This document shows, in pieces, positions 8,726 through 16,833 of a stretch of 64,000 nt of DNA. Both the position numbers and the translations under genes were made by a program. The stretch is from JANQIO01 sp965601975 (GTDB lineage Bacteria > Pseudomonadota > Gammaproteobacteria > Pseudomonadales > Halieaceae): assembly GCA_965601975.1 (NCBI GenBank), contig OZ271856.1:1116001-1180000 (forward strand), in the 5' to 3' direction. The notes below the pieces were generated by a model that had not been told where the DNA came from, searched no databases, and saw only the letters and a list, made by a program, of their open reading frames with translations. How positions within the stretch are numbered: position 1 is the first letter of the stretch; each line of letters begins with the position of its first letter.

Positions 8726-9793
8726 ATGAACGCGCCGACCAGCGACCGGACCACAGATGATCTCCGGATTACCGGGACCAAGGAGCTGGTGTCGCCGGAC
8801 GAGTTGATCGAGGCGATTCCGGTGTCAGAGACCGCCGCGGCAACGGTCAGCGCGGGCCGCGGCGGCATTCACCGCATCCTGGAGGGGTCTGACGACCGCA
8901 TCCTGGCGGTGGTGGGGCCCTGCTCCATCCACGACCCCGACGCGGCGCGGGAATACGGCGGCCGCCTCAAGGCCCTGGCGGACGAACTCGCCGACCGGGT
9001 GCTGGTGGTCATGCGTGTGTATTTCGAGAAACCGCGCACCACCGTGGGTTGGAAAGGCCTGATCAACGACCCGGACCTCAATAACACGTTCCAGATCAAC
9101 AAGGGCCTGAACCTGGCGCGCCAGCTGCTGCTGGATCTCGCCGAGATGGGCCTGCCGGCCGGCACGGAGTACCTGGACCTGATCAGCCCGCAATACTGCG
9201 CGGACCTGGTCGCCTGGGGCGCGATCGGCGCCCGCACCACGGAAAGCCAGACCCACCGGGAGCTGGCCTCGGGGCTGTCCTGCCCGGTAGGCTTCAAGAA
9301 CGCGACCAACGGCGACATCCAGGTCGCCATCGACGCCATCAAGTCCGCCGCCCACCCGCACCACTTCCTGTCGGTGACCAAGCAGGGTCATTCAGCGATT
9401 TTCCAGACCGCGGGCAACGTGGACTGCCACATCATCCTGCGGGGTGGCACGCACCCCAATTACGACATGTTCTCGGTGGAAGATGCCTCAGCGCTGCTGG
9501 GCAAAGCGGGCCTGCCCTCGCGCATCATGATCGATGCCAGCCATGCCAACAGCCGCAAGAACCCGTCGCGCCAGGTCGACGTCGCTCACGACATCGCCAC
9601 CCAGGTCGCCAAGGGCAGCCGCAGCATCTTCGGCATCATGCTGGAGAGCAACCTGGTGGAAGGCCGCCAGGACGTGGTCGACGGCCAGGCCCTCAACTAC
9701 GGCCAGAGCATTACTGACCCCTGCATGGGCTGGGAGGCGACCGTCGATGTCATGCACCAGCTGGCCGATGCCGTGAGCCGCCGCCGGGGCTGA
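8726..9793 (+). CDS. 3-deoxy-7-phosphoheptulonate (DAHP) synthase, class I
   Basis: 355 residues, full length for the AroF/AroG/AroH type. Condenses PEP and erythrose 4-phosphate, the first step of aromatic amino-acid synthesis. Seen motifs: GPCSIHDP (about 64-71), EKPRTTVGWKGL, GARTTESQ, GFKNATNG, DCHIILRGG, and IDASHANS. These carry the PEP-binding Arg/Lys and the metal ligands (Cys of GPCS, His of SHAN, Glu of MLESNL, Asp of ITDPC). Which aromatic end-product inhibits it cannot be decided here, so no aroF/G/H symbol is given. It is divergent from the EAL gene and followed by a terminator, so is probably monocistronic. Confidence 0.95.
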   Translation: MNAPTSDRTTDDLRITGTKELVSPDELIEAIPVSETAAATVSAGRGGIHRILEGSDDRILAVVGPCSIHDPDAAREYGGRLKALADELADRVLVVMRVYFEKPRTTVGWKGLINDPDLNNTFQINKGLNLARQLLLDLAEMGLPAGTEYLDLISPQYCADLVAWGAIGARTTESQTHRELASGLSCPVGFKNATNGDIQVAIDAIKSAAHPHHFLSVTKQGHSAIFQTAGNVDCHIILRGGTHPNYDMFSVEDASALLGKAGLPSRIMIDASHANSRKNPSRQVDVAHDIATQVAKGSRSIFGIMLESNLVEGRQDVVDGQALNYGQSITDPCMGWEATVDVMHQLADAVSRRRG

Positions 9794-9844
9794 TTCGTTC
9801 CCGCCAGAGTGTGAACCAGTGCACAGTTTTTGCCGACTGAATAT

Positions 9845-9864
9845 CCCGCGACAGGCGGGGTTTT
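9845..9864 (+). terminator. Intrinsic terminator of the DAHP synthase gene
   Basis: CCCGC (9845-9849), loop GACAG, GCGGG (9855-9859), then GTTTT, 52 bases after the stop codon. Confidence 0.65.
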
Positions 9865-10027
9865 CACCGCTCCCCGACCGCCGCGCCCGGCGTTTTGTGA
9901 AGCACTTCTAAAGCTGCCCAAAAATAGTGACCGGGGTGCGGGCCAGCGCATTTACCCACCTTGTTTTTGTACCTAGACTGGCTTGCAGCGGTACCAAATA
10001 AGAAGCCCATGTAGGGGGTGGGTCAGG

Positions 10028-10543
10028 GTGATTTCCTGTCAGAACAGGCGAAAGTGGTTTGGCTTTTCTTTGATCGAATTGCTGATCGTCATCGCCATTG
10101 TGAGCATCATCGTCGCGATAGCCATTCCGTCCTATGCGGAGCACCGGCGTCGCGTGCTCAACGCACAGTGCATCGCAGATATCACCGAGATTTCCCAGCG
10201 CCTCGAGAAATTCAAGGCATTTACCTACGCCTACCCCGAGTATCTCAGCGAGATGGGTGAGATGCCCCTCGACCCCTGGGGCAACGAGTACCAGTACCTC
10301 AACCTGCTGAACGTGATCAAGCAATCCGGCAAGGTCAAAGTCGACTCCGACGGCAACAAAATCAAGGGCAAGAAACCCAAGGCCCGCAAGAAAAAGAACC
10401 TCAAGCCGCTGAACTCCGACTACGATTTGTTCTGCACCGGTGAGGACGGCGAGTACAAGCCCAACGTATCCGCCGACGTCAGCCGCGACGACATCATTCG
10501 CGCGGATGACGGTGCCTATATAGGACCCGCCGGCGACTACTAG
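10028..10543 (+). CDS. GspG-like type IV pilin/pseudopilin with lysine-rich insert
   Basis: 171 residues from a GTG start preceded by AGGGGG at 10013-10018; longer open sequence upstream would give an untypically long leader. The short basic leader ends in Gly before FSLIELLIVIAIVSIIV, the class III signal cleaved and methylated by prepilin peptidase, with the conserved Glu5. The globular part has the PLDPWGNEYQY and DYDLFCTGEDG elements seen in GspG major pseudopilins. Between them is a lysine-rich insert (KIKGKKPKARKKKNLK, about residues 114-129). No other type II secretion genes are near, so it may be an orphan pilin. It lies 13 bases before the GGDEF-EAL gene and is probably co-transcribed. 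Confidence 0.85.
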   Translation: MISCQNRRKWFGFSLIELLIVIAIVSIIVAIAIPSYAEHRRRVLNAQCIADITEISQRLEKFKAFTYAYPEYLSEMGEMPLDPWGNEYQYLNLLNVIKQSGKVKVDSDGNKIKGKKPKARKKKNLKPLNSDYDLFCTGEDGEYKPNVSADVSRDDIIRADDGAYIGPAGDY

Positions 10544-10556
10544 GTCGCTTGCCGCC

Positions 10557-13379
10557 ATGACTCGCTCTCCTCGCTTCGGCAGGATTACCCGGCGCCTCTT
10601 CGCCGTGTTCCTCATGTTTGCGCTGGTACCGACCGCGGTATTGACCGTACTGGCGCTGGGTTATATCAGCGATAAGGCGATGGAGCAGGTCGACCAGCTC
10701 CAGGATGAGCAGGCGGCCATGATGGCAGACACCCTGCTGGGGCGGCTGGTCGTGCTTACCGAGCAGCTAAAGCATTTTGCCGCGGAAGAGTCCGCCGGCA
10801 TTACCCCGGGATCTGCCGAATCCCGGACCATTGGCGACAATGAATTCCGGGTGTTCCCCAGGATCGTGCTGGCCGGCGCATCCGGGGTGCGCTCCCGTGA
10901 CGAGGCAGGGCAGCGCCTGGATCGCGGCGAGCAGGTGCTGGCGCGCTTCGGTTGGGACGGCGCGCCGAGCCAGACCTGGTTGTTGAAATCGGTTCAGCCG
11001 GGCAGCCCCGAGTCGGCCCTGGCCGGCGTGCTCCTGACTGAGACCACGGCGATCGGCGATTCCGACAGCCGCGACCTGCGCAATATCCAGTGTATCTATG
11101 ATGAACGCGCCCAGCCGCTGTTTGCGACCGATGCCCGCATCTGCGATGCCTTCGCGGGCGTGGATGCCTACAAGGATGTCAGTCGCGGCACCACCGAAGC
11201 CAATGCAGATGGTGTGGCCTACCACGCCGGCTACCGCTCGGTATTCCTGGGGTCACTCTACGGCGCCCACAACTGGCGCGTGGTCGTGGCGCGACCTGCC
11301 GAGGAGATTTTTGCCGACGCACACGCATTCCGGCGCCAGTTCTTCTCGCTGGCGCTGCTGCTCGTGCTCTCACTGTCTTTCGCCAGCCTGTTCCTGATTC
11401 GCCGGCAGATGACGCCGCTTACCGCGATCATGGCCGGTATCGAACGCATGACGCAGAAGCAGTACGACGACCCTGTCGAGGTGCGCAGCGGTGATGAGTT
11501 CGAGGACATGGCGGACGCCTTCAATACCATGTCAGCCAAGGTGTCGCACCAGTTGCTGACACAGACCTCCATGTCCGAGATCGATCAGCTGATCCTGTCC
11601 CGGATCAAGAAAGAAGACATTATCAAGATCGTGCTGGAGAAGACCTCCCTGGTGATGCCGGCTGACTACATCGCCATGCTTCTGTTCGAGCGGGGTGAAG
11701 GCCTGGGTGAGATGTTCAGGCTCAGCGAGAGCTTTGGCGGCGAGCTGCTGCGAAGTGAAGTGCGCGCCACTTCGGCTGAGCTGGAGGAGCTCGCCGTCAG
11801 CGGACACCTGCTGCTGAAAGGGTCGTCCGCGGAGCTGCCCGACTATATTGTGGCCAGCAACATTCCGCAGCAGTGTAGCTTCGAGCTGCTGCCGATTGTG
11901 CTGGAAGGCGCTTGCATAGCGCTGATTCTGCTGGCGCACAGGACACCGCCGGCGCTGGAGCCCGAGCACATGGTGCTGGCCAAAAACTACGCGGACCGGA
12001 TCGCCGTGGCGCTGGCCAATGCGGAGTGGGAGGAACGGCTGTTCCACCAGGCCCACTATGACTCACTCACCGGCCTGCCCAACCGCCTGGCATTCATGGA
12101 TCGCCTGGAGCAATCGGTCAGCCGCTCATCGCGGCAGGGCGGGACACTGGGCATCCTGTTCGTCGATCTGGACAACTTCAAACTGGTGAACGATTCGCTT
12201 GGACACCCGGTGGGCGACAAGTACATCCAGGTGATCGCCGAACGTTTCGAGGAGTGCCTGCGGGCAGAGGATACGGTATCCCGCCTCGGTGGTGACGAGT
12301 TTGTCATCACGGCAATCGGCTCCGAAAGCCATGACCTGACGGTGGCCTCCATCAGTCGCGTCGCCGACCGCATTCTCGAGGCCGCGGCGGAGCCGGTAAA
12401 AATCGACGGCCACGAGCTGCGCGGCAGTGCCAGCGTGGGCATCGCGATTTACCCGAAGGATGGCGAGGATCCTGAAGCGCTGATTCGCAACGCGGATACC
12501 GCCATGTATCACGCCAAGAGCCTGGGCCGGGGGATATTCCAGTTCTATTCCAGTGAGCTCAATGAGGAACTGCTGGAGCTCATGCGCCTGTCCACCGATA
12601 TTCGCAGCGCTCTGGAGAACGATCAATTCGAACTGCATTTCCAGCCGAAAGTGGACACCTTCAGCCACGAAATCACGGGCGCCGAGGCGCTGCTGCGCTG
12701 GAACCACCCGGAGCGGGGCATGATCAGGCCCGATGTATTCATTACCGCGGCAGAGGGTCTGGGCCTGATCACGGCTATCGGCGACTGGACCCTGCACGCG
12801 GCCTGCCGGCAGATACGGGCCTGGCGCGATGCCGCCATGACGCCGCCGCGTATTGCCATCAATGTGTCGGCGGCCCAGCTGCGCCAGTCGGACATCTTCC
12901 GCCAGGTGCGTTCGAACATGAAACGCTACGGTCTGTCAGGTCGCGACCTGGAGCTGGAGATCACCGAGAACCTGCTGGTGCAGGATATGGATACCGCCGT
13001 GACGGTGCTGGAAGAGCTGCGCTCGCTGGGCGTGAAGATCAGTATTGATGACTACGGTACCGGCTACTCCTCGCTGGCCTACATGAAGGAGCTGCCGGTC
13101 GATATGCTCAAGATCGACCGCGCGTTTATCCGCAATCTTGAAAATGACGCCGCCGATCGCGCGATCGTCAATTCCACGATCGTCCTGGCCCGGCACCTGG
13201 GCATGAAAGTGCTGGCGGAGGGTGTCGAGACAGAGGGGCAGCTGCAGGCCCTGCAGGCCTTCGGCTGCGATGAAGTGCAGGGTTACTACTTCAGCGAGGC
13301 ACTGCCGCAGGAGGAGTTCCGGCGGCTGTTGCTGGAAGACCGGGCCCTCGAGGGGTGTAGTACCACGGTCGCGGATTAG
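10557..13379 (+). CDS. Membrane GGDEF-EAL protein with HAMP and GAF-like domains
   Basis: 940 residues. TM1 about 14-36, a large periplasmic sensor region, TM2 about 262-280, HAMP about 280-332, a GAF-like region about 345-490, GGDEF about 500-665 and EAL about 680-930. The cyclase signature RLGGDEF is intact near residue 578. The phosphodiesterase site is also intact: AEALLRW near 709, EITENLL, DDYGTGYSSL near 830 and AEGVETE near 887. It could make or degrade c-di-GMP; which activity dominates cannot be told. It follows the pilin-like gene closely and ends overlapping the stop codon of the convergent hybrid kinase (TAG at 13377-13379 against TAA at 13378-13376). Confidence 0.93.
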   Translation: MTRSPRFGRITRRLFAVFLMFALVPTAVLTVLALGYISDKAMEQVDQLQDEQAAMMADTLLGRLVVLTEQLKHFAAEESAGITPGSAESRTIGDNEFRVFPRIVLAGASGVRSRDEAGQRLDRGEQVLARFGWDGAPSQTWLLKSVQPGSPESALAGVLLTETTAIGDSDSRDLRNIQCIYDERAQPLFATDARICDAFAGVDAYKDVSRGTTEANADGVAYHAGYRSVFLGSLYGAHNWRVVVARPAEEIFADAHAFRRQFFSLALLLVLSLSFASLFLIRRQMTPLTAIMAGIERMTQKQYDDPVEVRSGDEFEDMADAFNTMSAKVSHQLLTQTSMSEIDQLILSRIKKEDIIKIVLEKTSLVMPADYIAMLLFERGEGLGEMFRLSESFGGELLRSEVRATSAELEELAVSGHLLLKGSSAELPDYIVASNIPQQCSFELLPIVLEGACIALILLAHRTPPALEPEHMVLAKNYADRIAVALANAEWEERLFHQAHYDSLTGLPNRLAFMDRLEQSVSRSSRQGGTLGILFVDLDNFKLVNDSLGHPVGDKYIQVIAERFEECLRAEDTVSRLGGDEFVITAIGSESHDLTVASISRVADRILEAAAEPVKIDGHELRGSASVGIAIYPKDGEDPEALIRNADTAMYHAKSLGRGIFQFYSSELNEELLELMRLSTDIRSALENDQFELHFQPKVDTFSHEITGAEALLRWNHPERGMIRPDVFITAAEGLGLITAIGDWTLHAACRQIRAWRDAAMTPPRIAINVSAAQLRQSDIFRQVRSNMKRYGLSGRDLELEITENLLVQDMDTAVTVLEELRSLGVKISIDDYGTGYSSLAYMKELPVDMLKIDRAFIRNLENDAADRAIVNSTIVLARHLGMKVLAEGVETEGQLQALQAFGCDEVQGYYFSEALPQEEFRRLLLEDRALEGCSTTVAD

Positions 13380-15763
13380 GCGCGTCGCTGCCGCATTGTT
13401 TCGAGGCTGTTGTCCCCACACCAGCGTTGCAGCACATCTGACAATTGCTCGCTCCCCACCGGTTTGCGTATGAAGTCGTCCATACCTGCCTGGGCACAGC
13501 GTGATTGTTCTTCCGATGTCAGGTCGGCGGTGAAGGCGACGATTGGCATGCGGCGACCTTCCGCTTCTTGTTCACGAATTTGCCGAGTAGCGTCGATACC
13601 GTCGAGGCCCGGCATTTTCAGATCCATCAGGACAAGATCATGTGAGCCGTCCGCCATACTCACAACCTCGTAGCCGTCGTTCGCAAGTTCGACGTCACAC
13701 CCCATGCTCGTCAGGATGTGAAGGGCGACTTTCTGGTTGATGACGTTGTCCTCGGCCAGCAACACTTTGTACCCCCGCGAATCGTCATAGCGCGGCCTCG
13801 TGCTGTCCGGCTCTGCTGCGGACGTCGCGGCGAGGGGCAGATGCACAATGAAGCGCGATCCCTTCCCCTGTTCGCTTTGCAGGGTAACGCTGCCGTCCAT
13901 CAGCCGAAGCAGCCGGCTGGTTATAGACAGTCCCAGGCCGGTGCCCTGGAAGCGTCGCGCTGAACTGCTGTCCGCCTGGGAGAATGCGTCGAAGATGGCA
14001 TCCTGCTGTTCCGGGGAGATGCCGATGCCTGTATCCACCACTTCGATCACGACGGTGCTGTCGGCAGCACCGGCTTGAGCCGCGACGTCCACCTTGACCA
14101 GCACCTCACCCTCCTCGGTGAACTTGATGGCATTCCCCACCAGGTTGACCAGGATCTGCCGGATTCGCTGCGCGTCGCCGCGAAACATCTCATGGCCATC
14201 GACCGGGTAGGACAGCAGCAGTTCCAGGTCCCTGGTATGTGCCTGGACGGACATCATGGTCACCAGGTCCTCCACCAGGGCGCGCAGGTTGAAGGACCGG
14301 TACGCCAGTTCCAGCTTGCCCGCCTCGAGCTTGGAGAAGTCGAGGATGTCATTGATGATGTTGAGCAGGAGGTCGCCCGAGTTCTGGATGTTGGTGAGAA
14401 GACTGCGTTGTTCATTATCCAGACGGGTCATGTCGAGTAGCTGGGCCATACCCAGAACTCCGTTCATGGGGGTGCGAATTTCATGGCTCATGGTGGCGAG
14501 AAAGTCGCTTTTGGCGTGTGCAAGGGCGATCGCTTCATCCCGGGTGGTCTCCAGGTCTAGCTGGGTGGCATAGAGCCTCGCGGCAAGCTTGTCGAATTCC
14601 TCGGACAGGGCGCCGATTTCATCATTGCTGCGGATGTCGAGCCGCATCGTCAGGTCACCGGAATCGCGCATCTTCAGCATGTGGTCGATCACGCGGCCGA
14701 CGGGGGTGACGATCATTCGCCGCATCAGGGTGAGGAACACCAGCCCGATCAGCAGGGTGGCGGTGACCATGCTGAGCGTTGTAAGACGCATGGCGTCCAG
14801 CCCGAGTGCCGATATGCGCCTGGGCGTGTTGACCTCCAGAACAACGCCCGGCTGTCCGAAAACGTTCTGGAACCTGATCAGCCTCTGGATTTTGCGGCTT
14901 GTCCCGGTCTGCCGAGCGGGCTGAGATACATCACGGGCATCATCGCTGTAGCCAGCCCCTTCTGCGCGGTCCCCCAGGATCAGATCGCGCCAGGAAATGC
15001 CCGGCGCGTCGCTTTCGATTGCCAGGGCCATCGCCGGCCGCTCGATGCTGCCTGACAGCTCTATCCAAGGCGTCATTGGGGCCGCTTGCCCTGAGGGGTT
15101 GTCATTCTCAATCGGGGAAAACGCTACATCGATTGAGATCTGCTTCCCCAGCTCCGCCAGGAAGCCCTCATCGAGATACCTGCCCAGTATCAGAGTTCCC
15201 GCAGCATTTGGGGAAACGCCGCCTACAATTGGCTCCGATACCAGTATGAGCGGATCTGTGTGCGTATTCAGTACACCTTGCGCGGACGCGCCGGCCTCGC
15301 CGGCCAGCAGCGGGTGTTTCTCATGCAATGGGGTGAGAACCTGTTGCGCAATGTCCAGTTCGCCCAGACTTGGATGGTGAAGTGATTGCCAGACGACCTC
15401 ACCCTGGAGATTGAGCATGAATACCGCATCCACGCCAATGTCGGCGAAGTACTCAGGATCCAGATCTTCCTCGATGTAATGGGCAGTCCCGGATTGACCG
15501 ACCGTATGCGCACTGGCGATCATGAAATCGTAGCTGGCCTCCCAGTCCGAGTACTCCAGGTTGATCGTCGCCAGGCGCTGCATCTCCTTCTCCAGGGAGA
15601 AGTACAGTCGTTCCACGTCGCGATCCGCCTGCTGTTCTTCGAGTGCCACGAATGCGGGGTAAACCGTGAACACCTGGATCGCTGCCAGGCTGGCTACCGT
15701 CGCGATGGACAGGAATGCGAAGGTGTACAAAACCTTCTTGGACAGGGTGTTGGCCAGTTTCAT
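13376..15763 (-). CDS. CHASE4 hybrid sensor histidine kinase with receiver domain
   Basis: 795 residues from the ATG of MKLANTLSKK; open sequence upstream has no protein-like character. TM1 about 10-33, then a periplasmic CHASE4 sensor (LEYSDWEASYDFM is diagnostic), TM2 near 295-320, HAMP about 320-372, HisKA with the phospho-accepting His of MSHEIRTPMNG near residue 425, HATPase_c (EVVDTGIGI, GTGLGLSI) and a C-terminal receiver with Asp near 713 in LVLMDLKMPG. It has no phosphotransfer or DNA-binding domain, so its output partner must be elsewhere. Arrangement back-to-back with the GGDEF-EAL gene suggests, but does not show, a link to c-di-GMP control. Confidence 0.93.
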   Translation of the reverse strand: MKLANTLSKKVLYTFAFLSIATVASLAAIQVFTVYPAFVALEEQQADRDVERLYFSLEKEMQRLATINLEYSDWEASYDFMIASAHTVGQSGTAHYIEEDLDPEYFADIGVDAVFMLNLQGEVVWQSLHHPSLGELDIAQQVLTPLHEKHPLLAGEAGASAQGVLNTHTDPLILVSEPIVGGVSPNAAGTLILGRYLDEGFLAELGKQISIDVAFSPIENDNPSGQAAPMTPWIELSGSIERPAMALAIESDAPGISWRDLILGDRAEGAGYSDDARDVSQPARQTGTSRKIQRLIRFQNVFGQPGVVLEVNTPRRISALGLDAMRLTTLSMVTATLLIGLVFLTLMRRMIVTPVGRVIDHMLKMRDSGDLTMRLDIRSNDEIGALSEEFDKLAARLYATQLDLETTRDEAIALAHAKSDFLATMSHEIRTPMNGVLGMAQLLDMTRLDNEQRSLLTNIQNSGDLLLNIINDILDFSKLEAGKLELAYRSFNLRALVEDLVTMMSVQAHTRDLELLLSYPVDGHEMFRGDAQRIRQILVNLVGNAIKFTEEGEVLVKVDVAAQAGAADSTVVIEVVDTGIGISPEQQDAIFDAFSQADSSSARRFQGTGLGLSITSRLLRLMDGSVTLQSEQGKGSRFIVHLPLAATSAAEPDSTRPRYDDSRGYKVLLAEDNVINQKVALHILTSMGCDVELANDGYEVVSMADGSHDLVLMDLKMPGLDGIDATRQIREQEAEGRRMPIVAFTADLTSEEQSRCAQAGMDDFIRKPVGSEQLSDVLQRWCGDNSLETMRQRRA

Positions 15764-15872
15764 TGCGTGCGTAATGGATGCTCTCGTCCATTTATCGACG
15801 CAAAACTCGGTTTTCTGTAGCGTCCAGGCGTGACTCTGCGATGCAGGTCCGCTCGGTACTGATCGCAGGCGG

Positions 15873-16682
15873 CTAAATACTCGGCGGCAGCAGGGTGTCC
15901 CGCACGAGGTGCCAGTTTGCCTCGCTGCTGGCGCAGAGCAGGCCCTTCCTCTCATCGGCCGGGCGATATTGGCTGCCGTCATAGCGGCGCACAAAGGCGC
16001 CCGCCTCTTCGGCAATCAGCACACCGGGCGCATGGTCCCAGACCAGGGTGCGGTAGTAGAGCAGGAACTCGACTTCCCCGGTGACCAGGCGCCGGTACTC
16101 GTGGGCCGCGGCCCCATAGCCGCTCCAGTCTGCGAACTGTTCCCGGGTTCCCTCCACGTGACGCCGCAGGTCCCCGGGCAGGTAGTTGGTCATGACAGCG
16201 CCGCGCATCTCTGTCGTGGGTTTTGCTTCGCCAGACACCTGCTGACGGTGTCCGTCCAGCAGGCAGCCCGCGCCGCGCTCCGCCGACAGCAGGCTGCGGT
16301 CCAGGGGATCGTAAATCCAGCCCGCCAGGGTTTCACCATGCTGCAGCAGGCAGACCATGACTGCGAAGGGCCGGCGGTGGTGGGCAAAATTGCGGGTGCC
16401 GTCGAGCGGGTCGACCACCCAGACCGGACGGTCCGATTGCAGCGCGTCCAGTGACGACGGGTCGGCGGCAACCGCTTCCTCCCCGACCACCAGGGAGCGG
16501 GAGATTGCACGCGACAGGTGCTCCGTCAGGTAGTGCTCACAGGCGCGGTCGGCCGCGGTCACCAGGTCGCCGCCGCCCTTGTCGGATATGTGGTGGTCTT
16601 CGAGGTTTTGCCACAGCGGCAGGATGTGCGTATCTGCCGCCTCGGCAATGATCTCCAGTACGTCGTCGTGGGGTATTTGCAT
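15873..16682 (-). CDS. Inositol-monophosphatase-family phosphatase
   Basis: 269 residues. Metal-dependent phosphatase fold shared by SuhB, CysQ, HisN and fructose-bisphosphatase. Metal-binding motifs are visible: DLVTAADRACE, GEEAV, WVVDPLDGTRNFAH and, near the C-terminus, WDHAPGVLIAEEAGAF. The substrate could be inositol phosphate, histidinol phosphate or 3'-phosphoadenosine 5'-phosphate; residues deciding this are not clear to me, so no symbol is given. Divergent from the autotransporter gene. Confidence 0.88.
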   Translation of the reverse strand: MQIPHDDVLEIIAEAADTHILPLWQNLEDHHISDKGGGDLVTAADRACEHYLTEHLSRAISRSLVVGEEAVAADPSSLDALQSDRPVWVVDPLDGTRNFAHHRRPFAVMVCLLQHGETLAGWIYDPLDRSLLSAERGAGCLLDGHRQQVSGEAKPTTEMRGAVMTNYLPGDLRRHVEGTREQFADWSGYGAAAHEYRRLVTGEVEFLLYYRTLVWDHAPGVLIAEEAGAFVRRYDGSQYRPADERKGLLCASSEANWHLVRDTLLPPSI

Positions 16683-16833
16683 CCGCTGCTTGCTCGCCTG
16701 TTCCTCACCCGCATTATCGCCGAATTGTTCACGAGCTTTACGCTTCTTTACCCGGCAATGTGAGTATTGCCGGATTCCGCGTTCTGCTTTCGACTACACT
16801 TGGGGCGTTTCGGAATTGCAGGGAGTCGCGCAG

